Positions 48,642-56,859 of a stretch of DNA of 64,000 bases are shown here, piece after piece. Position 1 is the first letter of the stretch; each line of letters begins with the position of its first letter. The position numbers were made by a program, and so were the translations under genes. The stretch spans positions 62,001-126,000 of the forward strand of contig NZ_JAGPXX010000014.1 in assembly GCF_018070345.1 (NCBI RefSeq). The letters run 5' to 3'. The notes under the pieces were generated by a model, which saw only the letters and a list, made by a program, of their open reading frames with translations, did not search any database and had not been told where the DNA came from. The DNA comes from Streptomyces sp. F63 (GTDB lineage: Bacteria; Actinomycetota; Actinomycetes; Streptomycetales; Streptomycetaceae).

Positions 48642-49607
48642 ATGCGCACCACCGAACGAACCCGCAGAACCGCCACCGCCATCGCCGTCGCGGGCGGGAT
48701 GCTGCTGCTCAGCGCCTGCGGCGCGGCCGACACGGGCGCGTCGGACTCGGCGGGCGGCGGCGGCAAGACCGTGCGGCTCACCGTCCCGTCCTGGGTCGGC
48801 GCCGAGGCGAACGTCGCCGTGGCCAAGCACCTGCTGGAGAACGAACTCGGCTACAAGGTCAAGGCGCAGCAGATGGGCGAGGTCCTCGCCTGGGACGCGC
48901 TCAGCAAGGGGAACATCGACGCCATCCTGGAGGACTGGGGCCACCCCGAGCAGGAGCAGAAGTACATCGAGGAGAAGAAGACCGTCGTGCGGGCCGGTGA
49001 CCTCGGCGTCACCGGGCACATCGGCTGGTTCGTCCCCAAGTACTTCGCCGACGAGCACCCGGACGTCACCAACTGGAAGAACCTCAACAAGTACGCCGAC
49101 GAGCTGAGCACTTCGGAGACGGGTTCGAAGGGCCAGATCCTGGAGGGCTCGCCCGATTACGTCACCAACGACGAAGCGATCATCAAGAACCTGGACCTGG
49201 ACTTCAAGGCCGTCTACGCGGGCAGCGAGGCCGCGCAGATCACCGAGATCCGGAAGAACGTCAAGGACAAGAAGCCCTTCCTGACGTACTGGTGGACCCC
49301 GCAGTGGCTGAACGCCGAGATCGACCTGGTCGAGGTCGAGCTGCCGGAGTACAAGGAGGGCTGCGACAAGGACCCGAAGAAGGTCGCGTGCGCCTACCCG
49401 GAGACCCCGCTGCAGAAGTTCCTCAACGCCGACTTCGCCGAGAAGGGCGGGGACGCGGCCGAGTTCCTGAAGAACCTCAAGCTGACGACCGAGCAGCAGA
49501 ACGAGATCGCGAAGATGATCGCGGGCGAGAAGATGTCGCCGGAGGCCGCCGCCGAGAAGTGGACGAAGGCCAACCCGGACGTCTGGAAGGCATGGATGCC
49601 GCAGTGA
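48642..49607 (+). CDS. Glycine betaine-binding lipoprotein
   Basis: A 321-aa OpuAC-type substrate-binding protein. Signal peptide with Arg-rich n-region and lipobox LLLSACGAAD; mature lipoprotein starts at Cys. The sequence carries the Trp/Tyr-rich choline/betaine cage pieces seen in this family: ILEDWGHPEQEQKY, GVTGHIGWFVPKYFADEHPD and KPFLTYWWTPQWLNAEIDL. ATG at 48642 has AAGGA 8 nt upstream. Completes an ATPase-permease-binding protein importer with two synthesis enzymes in the same operon. Confidence 0.95.
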   Translation: MRTTERTRRTATAIAVAGGMLLLSACGAADTGASDSAGGGGKTVRLTVPSWVGAEANVAVAKHLLENELGYKVKAQQMGEVLAWDALSKGNIDAILEDWGHPEQEQKYIEEKKTVVRAGDLGVTGHIGWFVPKYFADEHPDVTNWKNLNKYADELSTSETGSKGQILEGSPDYVTNDEAIIKNLDLDFKAVYAGSEAAQITEIRKNVKDKKPFLTYWWTPQWLNAEIDLVEVELPEYKEGCDKDPKKVACAYPETPLQKFLNADFAEKGGDAAEFLKNLKLTTEQQNEIAKMIAGEKMSPEAAAEKWTKANPDVWKAWMPQ

Positions 49608-49660
49608 CCCCGGTCTCCGCGAGCCCTCGCCGGCCGCGGAGCCGCCGGGATGCGGAAGCC

Positions 49661-49703
49661 GGCGCGGGCCGGCCCACCAGGAGACGGTGGCCCGGCCCGC
49701 GCC
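49661..49703. terminator. Bidirectional terminator between betaine operon and AhpD-like gene
   Basis: 18-bp inverted repeat (49661-49678 and 49686-49703) with one mismatch and a 7-nt loop. It sits between two convergent stops, so can serve both. Confidence 0.8.
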
Positions 49704-49736
49704 GTCGTTGCGTGAGGCGCCGGCCCGCGGGGGCCC

Positions 49737-50291
49737 TCAGTGCCGGCCGGGCTGGTAGGCGCCCGGCAGGGCCCGGGTGGTCACGGCGATGCGGTTCCAG
49801 GCGTTGATGGTGAGGATCAGCCCGATGAGCTGGGCGAGTTCGGCCTCCTTGAACTGCGCGGCGGCCCGCTCGTACACCTCGTCCGGGACGCCGCCCGGCA
49901 GCAGGGTGACCGCCTCGGTGAGGGCGAGCGCCGCCCGCTCCCGCTCCGTGTAGTAGCCGGTGGCCTCCTCCCAGGCGCTCAGCAGGTAGATGCGGTCCTC
50001 CCGCTCACCGGCCGCGCGGGCGTCCTTGGTGTGCATGTCCAGGCAGAAGGCGCAGTGGTTGAGCTGCGAGGCGCGGATCTTGACCAGTTCGGCCAGCACC
50101 GGGTCGACGCCCTCGGAGGCGGCCCGGTCGAGGGCCACCATGGCCCGGTGGATCCCGGGGGCGAGCTTCGGCAGATTCATCCGGGGGCCGCCGAGGGCGC
50201 CCGCCGCCGCGCCGGCCTTGCCGGTCTCCGGCTTCTCGGTGCTCTCGGTGCCGTTCGCGCGGTTCTCGGTCCCGGTCGTCGTGTGTGTCAT
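49737..50291 (-). CDS. Carboxymuconolactone decarboxylase family (AhpD-like) protein
   Basis: A 184-aa protein of the AhpD-like core family. The redox motif lies in ASQLNHCAFCLDMHTKDARA (CxxC plus His), followed by REDRIYLLSAWEEATGYYTE, LALTEAVTLLPGGVPDEVY and LAQLIGLILTINAWNRIAV. Members act as alkylhydroperoxidases or thiol-disulfide proteins; substrate unknown. About 35 N-terminal residues are a Thr/Glu/Gly extension. ATG at 50291. Transcribed away from the ABC importer to its right. Confidence 0.9.
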   Translation of the reverse strand: MTHTTTGTENRANGTESTEKPETGKAGAAAGALGGPRMNLPKLAPGIHRAMVALDRAASEGVDPVLAELVKIRASQLNHCAFCLDMHTKDARAAGEREDRIYLLSAWEEATGYYTERERAALALTEAVTLLPGGVPDEVYERAAAQFKEAELAQLIGLILTINAWNRIAVTTRALPGAYQPGRH

Positions 50292-50446
50292 GGCAGGGAC
50301 ACTACGGGCCCGGTGGCGCAGAGGGATGGGCCATTTCACCAGTCTCCGCGTGGGCCAGTGGCGGGGCGCCCGTGGGAGGCCCGGCGGCGCGCCCGGCGCG
50401 GGCCGGGACATCCGGGAACGGCTGCGCAACGGCTGCGCCCAAACCA

Positions 50447-50475
50447 TTGACGTGCTCCGATGCGCGCCCTACGTT
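50447..50475 (+). promoter_or_regulatory. Candidate promoter of the second ABC operon
   Basis: TTGACG (50447-50452), 17-bp spacer, TACGTT (50470-50475), 88 bp before the binding-protein start. Spacing and -35 hexamer match the housekeeping consensus well. Confidence 0.55.
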
Positions 50476-50511
50476 CGTTTCACTCTCCGCACATTCGTGC
50501 GCATAGCGAAC
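50473..50511. promoter_or_regulatory. Candidate operator at the second ABC promoter
   Basis: Inverted GTTCG (50473-50477) and CGAAC (50507-50511) surround an inner palindrome CGCAC-ATTC-GTGCG (50488-50501). It overlaps the -10 element and the likely transcription start, where a repressor would act. The IclR-type regulator at 54456 is the obvious candidate, by proximity only. Confidence 0.35.
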
Positions 50512-50563
50512 ACAGGCGGGATCGCCGGCCTCCGCCGCCGGTTCCTCACACTCGGGAGTCTTC

Positions 50564-51538
50564 ATGCACCACCGGCTTTCCAGACTCGTCCTCGCGGCGG
50601 CGACCGCCGTCGCGCTGGCCGGATGCGGTTCCTCCGCTTCCTCGGGCAACGGCGGCGCCGGGACGGAGGACGGCGGCACCGAACAGGTGAAGGTCGGCGT
50701 CATCCCGATCGTCGACGTCGCCCCCGTCTACCTGGGCGAGAAGAAGGGCTTCTTCGAGGAACGGGGCATCGAGCTCACGCTGGAGAGCGGCCAGGGCGGC
50801 GCGGCCATCGTGCCGGGCGTGGTCAGCGGCCAGTTCCAGTTCGGCTTCTCCAACGTGACCTCCCTGATGGTCGCCCACTCCAAGGGCGTGCCGATCCAGT
50901 CGGTCGCCAACGGCGTGGCCTCCACCGGCAAGGACGGCGCCGACTTCGGCGGCGTGGCGGTGGCGAAGGACAGCAAGATCACGTCGGCGAAGGACCTCGC
51001 CGGCAAGAAGGTCGCCGTCAACACCCTGAAGAACATCGGCGACACCACCGTCCGCGAGTCGGTGCGCAAGGCCGGCGGCGACCCGGAGAACATCAAGTTC
51101 ACCGAACTGCCCTTCGACCAGATGCCCGCCGCGCTCTCCGAGGGCCGGGTCGAGGCCGCCTGGCTGGTCGAACCCGCCCTCTCCATCGCCAAGTCCCAGG
51201 GCGCCCGCGTCGTCGCCTCCAACTTCGTCGACGCCGCCCCGGACCTGACCGTGGCCACCTACTTCACCTCGGCCAAGACCGCCCAGGAGAACCCCGAACT
51301 GGTGAAGAAGTTCACCGAGGCCGTGAACGAGTCCCTGCGGTACGCCGACGAGCACCCGGACGAGGTCCGCGACATCCTCGGCAGCTACACCAAGATCGAC
51401 CCCAAGCTGGCGAAGTCCATGACCCTGCCGCGCTGGCCCGCCGAGATCAACCGCGACTCGATCGAGAAACTGGCCGAACTCGGCCGCGCCGACGGCGTGT
51501 TCTCCAAGACCCCGGATCTGGACGCTCTCTTCCGATGA
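50564..51538 (+). CDS. ABC substrate-binding lipoprotein, NMT1/SsuA type
   Basis: A 324-aa lipoprotein. Signal peptide LVLAAATAVALAGCGSSAS with lipobox LAGC. Family features: VKVGVIPIVDVAPVYLGEKK, GFFEERGIELTLESGQGGAA, AIVPGVVSGQFQFGFSNVTS, SAKDLAGKKVAVNTLKNIGD and ALSEGRVEAAWLVEPALSIA. Relatives bind sulfonates, nitrate or thiamine precursors; the actual ligand is not shown by the sequence. First of four overlapping genes (stop overlaps the next ATG). Confidence 0.92.
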   Translation: MHHRLSRLVLAAATAVALAGCGSSASSGNGGAGTEDGGTEQVKVGVIPIVDVAPVYLGEKKGFFEERGIELTLESGQGGAAIVPGVVSGQFQFGFSNVTSLMVAHSKGVPIQSVANGVASTGKDGADFGGVAVAKDSKITSAKDLAGKKVAVNTLKNIGDTTVRESVRKAGGDPENIKFTELPFDQMPAALSEGRVEAAWLVEPALSIAKSQGARVVASNFVDAAPDLTVATYFTSAKTAQENPELVKKFTEAVNESLRYADEHPDEVRDILGSYTKIDPKLAKSMTLPRWPAEINRDSIEKLAELGRADGVFSKTPDLDALFR

Positions 51539-52353
51539 CCACCACCGCCCTGCCGGGGGAGACGAGCGCGGCCGGTCCCGGCCGCCTCGGCCCGGCGCTG
51601 CGCGGCCTGGCCGGACTCACCGGCCTGGCCGCGCTGCTCCAGGTGCTGCCGCACACCGGCCTCGTCTCCCCCGACTACCTGCCCACCACCACCTCCATCC
51701 TCGGCGCGTTCACCGGGCTGCTCGGCGAGCCGGCGTTCTGGACCGCGCTCGGCGACACCCTCACCGGCTGGGCGCTCGGCCTGGCCATCGCCGTCACCGC
51801 CGGTGTCGTCCTCGGTATCGTGATCGGCTCCGTCCCCGTGCTGCGCGCGGCCACGGCCTCCACCATCGAGTTCCTGCGGCCGATCCCGTCCGTCGCACTC
51901 ATCCCGGTGGCCGTGCTGCTCTACGGCACCGACCTCCGCTCCACGCTGCTGCTGGTCGTGTACGCCGCCTTCTGGCAGGTGCTCGTCCAGGTGCTGGCCG
52001 GGGTCCACGACGTCGACCCGGTGGCCGACGACACCGCGCACAGCTACCGGCTCGGCCGCTGGGGCCGCGTCCGGTACGTGCTGTGGCCCACCGCCCTGCC
52101 CTACGTCATGACCGGGGTGCGGCTGGCCGCGGCCGTCGCGCTCGTCCTCGCCGTCACCGCCGAACTCATCATCGGCACGCCGGGCCTCGGCAAGCAGCTC
52201 GCGGTCGCCCAGAGCTCGGGCGCCGTGGCCGAGGTGTACGCCCTCGTGCTGGTCACCGGACTGCTGGGCGTGGCGATCAACCTCGTGGCCCGCGCGGTCG
52301 AGCGGCGCACGCTCTTCTGGCACCAGTCGGTCCGCGGGAAGGAGCCATCGTGA
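51535..52353 (+). CDS. ABC transporter permease (SsuC type) 1
   Basis: A 272-aa permease with about six TM helices. TALGDTLTGWALGLAIAVTA begins the conserved core, IEFLRPIPSVALIPVAVLLY and LPYVMTGVRLAAAVALVLAV plus TAELIIGTPGLGKQLAV contain the EAA-type coupling loop. Overlaps both neighbours by 4 bp. Likely a heterodimer with the next permease. Confidence 0.92.
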   Translation: MTTTALPGETSAAGPGRLGPALRGLAGLTGLAALLQVLPHTGLVSPDYLPTTTSILGAFTGLLGEPAFWTALGDTLTGWALGLAIAVTAGVVLGIVIGSVPVLRAATASTIEFLRPIPSVALIPVAVLLYGTDLRSTLLLVVYAAFWQVLVQVLAGVHDVDPVADDTAHSYRLGRWGRVRYVLWPTALPYVMTGVRLAAAVALVLAVTAELIIGTPGLGKQLAVAQSSGAVAEVYALVLVTGLLGVAINLVARAVERRTLFWHQSVRGKEPS

Positions 52354-53132
52354 CCGTCCTGTCGGCGGCCAAGCGGGCCCTGACCGTCCTCGGTCTGCCC
52401 GCCGCCCTCTTCACCGTCTGGTGGTTCGCCACGGCGGACAGCACCGACTTCTACTTCCCCGCGCTGCGGGACATCCTCGCCGCCTTCGGCACCGTCTGGA
52501 CCGGGGAGCGGCTCACCACCGACGTGCTGCCCAGCCTCCTCCGGCTCGCCGAGGGCTACGTCCTCGCCTCCGCCGCGGGCATCGCGCTCGGCGTGCTCAT
52601 CGGCACCAAGCCGGCCGTGCGCGATGTGCTCGAACCGGTCCTGGAACTCTTCCGGGCCATCCCGCCGCCCGTCCTCGTCCCGGTGATCATGCTCTTCGCG
52701 GGCATCGGCGACACCATGAAGGTCCTGGTCATCGCCAGCGGCTGCCTCTGGCCGGTGCTGCTCAACACCGTCGAGGGCGTGCGCTCCGCCGACGAGGTGC
52801 TGAGCGACACCTGCCGCGCCTACGGGATCACGGGTGCCGCCCGTCTTCGGCACTTCGTGCTCCCCGGCGCCGGACCACAGATCGTCACCGGCATGCGGCA
52901 GGCGCTCTCCATCGGGATCATCCTGATGGTCATCAGCGAGATGTTCGCCGCGAGCAACGGCCTGGGCTTCACCGTCGTGCAGTTCCAGCGCAGCTTCGCC
53001 ATCCCCGAGATGTGGAGCGGTGTCCTGCTCCTCGGCATCCTCGGCTTCCTGCTGTCCCTGCTCTTCCGGTTCGCGGAGAACCGGGCCCTCGCCTGGTACC
53101 ACGGCCTGCGCCGGGCCCAGAGGTCGTCATGA
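52350..53132 (+). CDS. ABC transporter permease (SsuC type) 2
   Basis: A 260-aa permease, GTG start at 52350 preceded by AAGGAG and overlapping the first permease. Core motifs: VLPSLLRLAEGYVLASAAGI, VLELFRAIPPPVLVPVIMLF, FVLPGAGPQIVTGMRQALSI and MVISEMFAASNGLGFTVVQF. Two distinct permeases rather than one suggest a heterodimeric channel. About six TM segments. Confidence 0.92.
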   Translation: MTVLSAAKRALTVLGLPAALFTVWWFATADSTDFYFPALRDILAAFGTVWTGERLTTDVLPSLLRLAEGYVLASAAGIALGVLIGTKPAVRDVLEPVLELFRAIPPPVLVPVIMLFAGIGDTMKVLVIASGCLWPVLLNTVEGVRSADEVLSDTCRAYGITGAARLRHFVLPGAGPQIVTGMRQALSIGIILMVISEMFAASNGLGFTVVQFQRSFAIPEMWSGVLLLGILGFLLSLLFRFAENRALAWYHGLRRAQRSS

Positions 53133-54046
53133 CCACCGGCACCGGCACCGCCACCGCCGCCCCGGGCGGCGGCCGGCCCGTTTCCCCCAAGGAGGCGTCG
53201 ATGCTCGACGTACGAGGTCTGCGCAAGACCTACACCGCCCGCGGCCGCACCGTCGAGGCGGTCCGCGATCTGACCTTCCACATCGCGCCCGGCGAACTCG
53301 TCTGCCTCGTCGGCCCGTCCGGCTGCGGCAAGACCACCCTGCTCAAGTGCATGGCCGGGCTGCTCACCCCCACCGGCGGCGAGGTGCGGCTGCGGGGCGA
53401 GCCCGTGACCGGGCCGCCGGAGGGCATGGCCGTCGTCCTCCAGGAGTACGGCCGCTCCCTCTTCGCCTGGATGACCGTCCACGACAACGTGGGCCTGCCG
53501 CTGCGCCGCAAGAAGATGTCCCGCGCGCGCCGCGAGGAACTCGTCGACCACGCGCTGGAACTGGTCGGCCTGGCCGACGCCCGCGACGCGTACCCCTGGC
53601 AGCTCTCCGGCGGTATGCAGCAGCGCGTCGCCATCGCCCGCGCCGTGGCCTACGAGCCGCAGGTGCTGCTGATGGACGAGCCGTTCGCGGCCGTCGACGC
53701 GCAGACCCGCGCCGAGCTGGAGGACCTGATCCGCCGGCTCTGGCACGAGCTGGGCGTGACGGTGCTGTTCGTCACCCACGACATCGACGAGGCCGTCTAC
53801 CTCGGCCAGAAAACGATCATCCTCTCCAAGTCGCCCACCGTGGTGCAGGAGGAACTCGTCATCGACCTGCCCGACGAGCGCGACCAGCTCCACACCCGCT
53901 CCAGCGCCCGCTTCGGCGAACTGCGCGCCCACGTCTACGAGCAGATCCAGCGCGCCAAGAACGGTGCCGCGCCGGAGCAGGCCGCGGGGAGCGGGCCCGG
54001 GAAGCCGGAGCGGCCGGCGGAACGGGAGCGCGTGGAGAAGGCGTAG
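53129..54046 (+). CDS. ABC transporter ATPase (SsuB/TauB type)
   Basis: A 305-aa ATPase. Walker A LVGPSGCGKTTLLKCMAGLL, Q-loop VVLQEYGRSLFAWMTVHDN, signature LSGGMQQRVAIARAVAYEPQ, Walker B VLLMDEPFAAVDAQTRAELE and switch FVTHDIDEAVYLGQKTIILS are all intact. About 23 N-terminal residues precede the domain and a 35-residue Glu/Pro/Ala tail follows it. An internal ATG at about 53201 (MLDVRGLRK) with an AAGGAG site is an alternative start. Energises the importer formed with the three preceding genes. Confidence 0.94.
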   Translation: MTTGTGTATAAPGGGRPVSPKEASMLDVRGLRKTYTARGRTVEAVRDLTFHIAPGELVCLVGPSGCGKTTLLKCMAGLLTPTGGEVRLRGEPVTGPPEGMAVVLQEYGRSLFAWMTVHDNVGLPLRRKKMSRARREELVDHALELVGLADARDAYPWQLSGGMQQRVAIARAVAYEPQVLLMDEPFAAVDAQTRAELEDLIRRLWHELGVTVLFVTHDIDEAVYLGQKTIILSKSPTVVQEELVIDLPDERDQLHTRSSARFGELRAHVYEQIQRAKNGAAPEQAAGSGPGKPERPAERERVEKA

Positions 54047-54455
54047 CGCCCGGAGACGGCGGAACAGGCAGAGCGGGCAGATCGGGCGAAGCCGGTAGCA
54101 CAGGTGGAGCGGGCAGACCGGGCGAAGCCGGTAGCACAGGCGGAGCGGGCAGATCGGGCGAAGCCGGTAGCACAGGTGGAGCGGGCAGACCGGGCAGACC
54201 GGGCAGCCCGGGCAGCCCGGGCAGCGTCGGCGGAGCAGGCGGAGAAATGCCGGGGAGGCCGGGAACGCGGGCGGAAACGGGCAGAAACGGGCGGGCCGGG
54301 TGGTCCGGATGAGCCGGGCGAGCCGGGTGAGCCGGACAGGCCGGAGAAAGCGCGAGGCGGTGAAAAGCTCCGGCTTGACACCGGAATCGGCGGAGTCCTA
54401 GCGTCCGCCCGGGATCTGGGCGTGATCCGCGCAGGTCAACGGGGCAAGGAGAACG
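54047..54455. other. Minisatellite-bearing intergenic region
   Basis: A 36-bp unit repeats almost exactly with starts at 54071, 54107, 54143 and 54179 (GAGCGGGCAG...), followed from about 54180 by 9-bp CGGGCAGAC / CGGGCAGCC units to 54225. Both strands would read as Gly-x-y or Pro-rich low complexity, but no start or ribosome binding site defines a gene. The last 90 bp hold the promoter of the IclR-type gene. Confidence 0.75.
54375..54404 (+). promoter_or_regulatory. Candidate promoter of the IclR-type gene
   Basis: TTGACA (54375-54380), 18-bp spacer, TAGCGT (54399-54404), 52 bp before the start codon. The -35 hexamer is the full housekeeping consensus. Confidence 0.55.
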
Positions 54456-55274
54456 ATGAACGACAGCGGTACGGACAGCGATACGGGCGGCGGCCCGGAC
54501 GGCGGGCGCGGACCGCACTTCGTCCAGTCGCTGGAACGCGGCCTCGCCGTGATCCGGACGTTCAGCGCCGAGACACCCGAACTGACCCTCACGGAGGTCG
54601 CCAAGGCCACCGGCCTGAGCCGGGCCGCGGCCCGCCGCTTCCTGCTGACCCTGGCCGACCTCGGCTACGTGCGCTCCGACGGCCGGCTCTTCCGGCTCAC
54701 CCCCCGGGTCCTCGACCTGGGCTATCCGTATCTGTCGAGCCTCTCGCTGGCCGAGGTGGCGGCACCGCACCTCGAACAGCTCGTCGCCGCCGTGCGCGAG
54801 TCCTCCTCGGCGGCCGTCCTCGACGGCGAGGACATCGTGTACGTGAGCCGGGTGCCCACCCGCCGCATCATGACCGTGTCCATCAGCATCGGCACCCGCT
54901 TCCCGGCCTACGCCACCTCCCTCGGCCGGGTGCTGCTCGCCGGCCTTCCGCCCGCCGAGCGGGAGGCGTTCCTCGACCGGGCCGCACTCACCCGGCTCAC
55001 CCCCCGGACGATCACTTCCCGGGAGGAACTCGCGGCCGAGCTGGAGACGGTGCGGGCCCAGGGCTGGAGCATCGTCGACCAGGAGCTGGAACTCGGCCTG
55101 ATATCGGTCGCCGCGCCGGTCCGCGACGAGCGGGGGCGGGTCGTCGCGGCCGTCAACGTCTCCACCCACGCCAGCCGGGCGACCCCCGAATCGATCCGGC
55201 AGGATCTGGTGCCCGCCCTGCTGGACACCGCCGCGGGCATCGAGGCCGATCTGCACAAGAACAGCCGGACCTGA
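54456..55274 (+). CDS. IclR-family transcriptional regulator (PcaR/PobR-like)
   Basis: A 272-aa regulator. N-terminal winged HTH: FVQSLERGLAVIRTFSAETP, LTLTEVAKATGLSRAAARRF, LLTLADLGYVRSDGRLFRLT. Effector domain: ESSSAAVLDGEDIVYVSRVP, TVSISIGTRFPAYATSLGRV and GWSIVDQELELGLISVAAPV, which resemble the beta-ketoadipate regulators PcaR, PcaU and PobR. No aromatic-catabolism genes are in the window, so the target is open; the adjacent ABC operon is a possibility. ATG at 54456 preceded by AAGGAGAA. Confidence 0.92.
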   Translation: MNDSGTDSDTGGGPDGGRGPHFVQSLERGLAVIRTFSAETPELTLTEVAKATGLSRAAARRFLLTLADLGYVRSDGRLFRLTPRVLDLGYPYLSSLSLAEVAAPHLEQLVAAVRESSSAAVLDGEDIVYVSRVPTRRIMTVSISIGTRFPAYATSLGRVLLAGLPPAEREAFLDRAALTRLTPRTITSREELAAELETVRAQGWSIVDQELELGLISVAAPVRDERGRVVAAVNVSTHASRATPESIRQDLVPALLDTAAGIEADLHKNSRT

Positions 55275-55305
55275 GCCCGGCCGCACCCCGGTAGGGTCCG
55301 GGGCC

Positions 55306-56766
55306 ATGGAGGAATCCCGGGCCGCCACCGGCTCCGACCTGCATCTGGACCTCCCGGCCCGGGGCACCGCCGGGGTGCGCGCGGCGCTCTCCGCCGCCCT
55401 GCGCGAGGCCGTGGGCAGCGGCCGGCTGGCCCCCGGCACCCGGCTGCCGTCCTCCCGCTCCCTCGCCACCGACCTCGGCCTCGCCCGCAATACCGTGGCC
55501 GACGCCTACGGCGAACTCGTCGCCGAGGGCTGGCTCACCGCCCGCCAGGGCTCCGGCACCCGCGTCGCCCTCCGGGCCGACCCGGTGCCGCCGCCCGCGG
55601 GCCGTTCCGCACCGGCCGCCCGGGCACCGCGCCGCCGGGTGCACAATCTGCTGCCCGGCTCGCCCGACCTCTCCGCCTTCCCGCGCGCCGCCTGGCTCAC
55701 CGCCGCCCGCCGTGCCCTCGCCGCGGCCCCCGCCGACGCCTTCGGCTACGGGGACCCGGCCGGCCGGCGCGAGCTGCGGGACGCCCTCACCCACTACCTC
55801 GCCCGGGCCCGGGGCGTGCGCACCATCCCCGAACGCATCGTGGTCTGCGCCGGGTTCGTGCAGGGGCTGATGCTGCTGAGCCGGGCGCTGAAGGCCCTCG
55901 GCGGGGCGGCCGTGGCCGTCGACTCCTACGGGCTCGACCTCCACTGGTCCCTGATCCGCGGCGAAGGGCTGCGCACCGTACCGCTGCCCAAGGACGAGCA
56001 GGGCACCCGCGTCGGGGAACTGGAACACCGGCCGGACGTCCGCGCCGTGCTGCTCACCCCCGCCCACCACTTCCCCACCGGCATGCCGCTGTCCCCGGAG
56101 CGCCGGTCGGCCGTCGTCGACTGGGCCCGCCGCACCGGCGGTCTCGTCCTGGAGGACGACTACGACGGGGAATTCCGCTACGACCGCCAGCCGGTCGGGG
56201 CGCTGCAGGGGCTCGACCCGGACCGGGTGGTCCACCTCGGCACGGCGAGCAAGAGCCTCGCCCCGGGGCTGCGGCTGGCCTGGATGGTACTGCCGCAGCA
56301 CCTGGTCGGTGAGGTGCTGGCCGCCAAGAACCCCGCCGAGGAGATGACGGGCACCCCCGACCAGCTGACCCTGGCCGAGTTCGTGACCGGCGGCGGCTAC
56401 GACCGCCATCTGCGGTCCATGCGGCTGCGCTACCGGCGCCGCCGGGACCGGCTCGTCGCGGCCCTCGCCGAACGGGCCCCGCACATCCCCGTGACGGGCA
56501 TCGCGGCCGGTCTGCACGCCGTGCTCGAACTCCCGCCGGGCACCGAGGAGTCCGTGCTGCGGGCGGCCGCCCGGGAGAGCCTGGCCCTGGAGGGCCTCGG
56601 CCGCTACCGCCACGATCCGGGGCCCGGCGGCGCGGGCCCGGGCGGGGGCGCCGGGGCCGCCGCTCCCGCCCCGGACGGCCTCGTGGTCGGCTACGGCACC
56701 CCGCCGGACCACGCCTTCCCGGCGGCCCTGGACGCCCTGTGCCGCGTGCTGCCCCCCGCTCCCTGA
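55306..56766 (+). CDS. MocR/PdxR-type GntR-aminotransferase regulator
   Basis: A 486-aa fusion of a GntR winged helix and a type I aminotransferase fold. HTH: RLPSSRSLATDLGLARNTVA, DAYGELVAEGWLTARQGSGT. Aminotransferase part: DAFGYGDPAGRRELRDALTH, RTGGLVLEDDYDGEFRYDRQ and the PLP lysine in VHLGTASKSLAPGLRLAWMV. Such proteins sense PLP or amino acids and often control PLP synthesis or amino-acid transport. No pdx or transporter genes are beside it; the convergent ornithine aminotransferase gene also uses PLP. Target unknown. Confidence 0.93.
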   Translation: MEESRAATGSDLHLDLPARGTAGVRAALSAALREAVGSGRLAPGTRLPSSRSLATDLGLARNTVADAYGELVAEGWLTARQGSGTRVALRADPVPPPAGRSAPAARAPRRRVHNLLPGSPDLSAFPRAAWLTAARRALAAAPADAFGYGDPAGRRELRDALTHYLARARGVRTIPERIVVCAGFVQGLMLLSRALKALGGAAVAVDSYGLDLHWSLIRGEGLRTVPLPKDEQGTRVGELEHRPDVRAVLLTPAHHFPTGMPLSPERRSAVVDWARRTGGLVLEDDYDGEFRYDRQPVGALQGLDPDRVVHLGTASKSLAPGLRLAWMVLPQHLVGEVLAAKNPAEEMTGTPDQLTLAEFVTGGGYDRHLRSMRLRYRRRRDRLVAALAERAPHIPVTGIAAGLHAVLELPPGTEESVLRAAARESLALEGLGRYRHDPGPGGAGPGGGAGAAAPAPDGLVVGYGTPPDHAFPAALDALCRVLPPAP

Positions 56767-56768
56767 CC

Positions 56769-56841
56769 CGGCCGGAGCGCCCGGCCCGGAGTGTCCGGCC
56801 CGGAGTGTCCGGCCCGGAGCGCCCGGCCCCGAGCGCCCGGA
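56769..56841. repeat. 14-bp tandem repeats between convergent genes
   Basis: Five imperfect units of CGGCCCGGAGTGTC / CGGCCCGGAGCGCC fill most of the 93-bp gap between the MocR-type gene and rocD. The self-complementary CCGG steps could fold, so it may act as a terminator-like barrier. Confidence 0.6.
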
Positions 56842-56859
56842 GCCCCGGCCGTGGTCCCG

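Noticed and set aside
54061..54312. Collagen-like small protein gene
   Set aside because: The Gly-x-y reading arises from a 36-bp DNA minisatellite; no start codon with ribosome binding site and no conserved ends were found.
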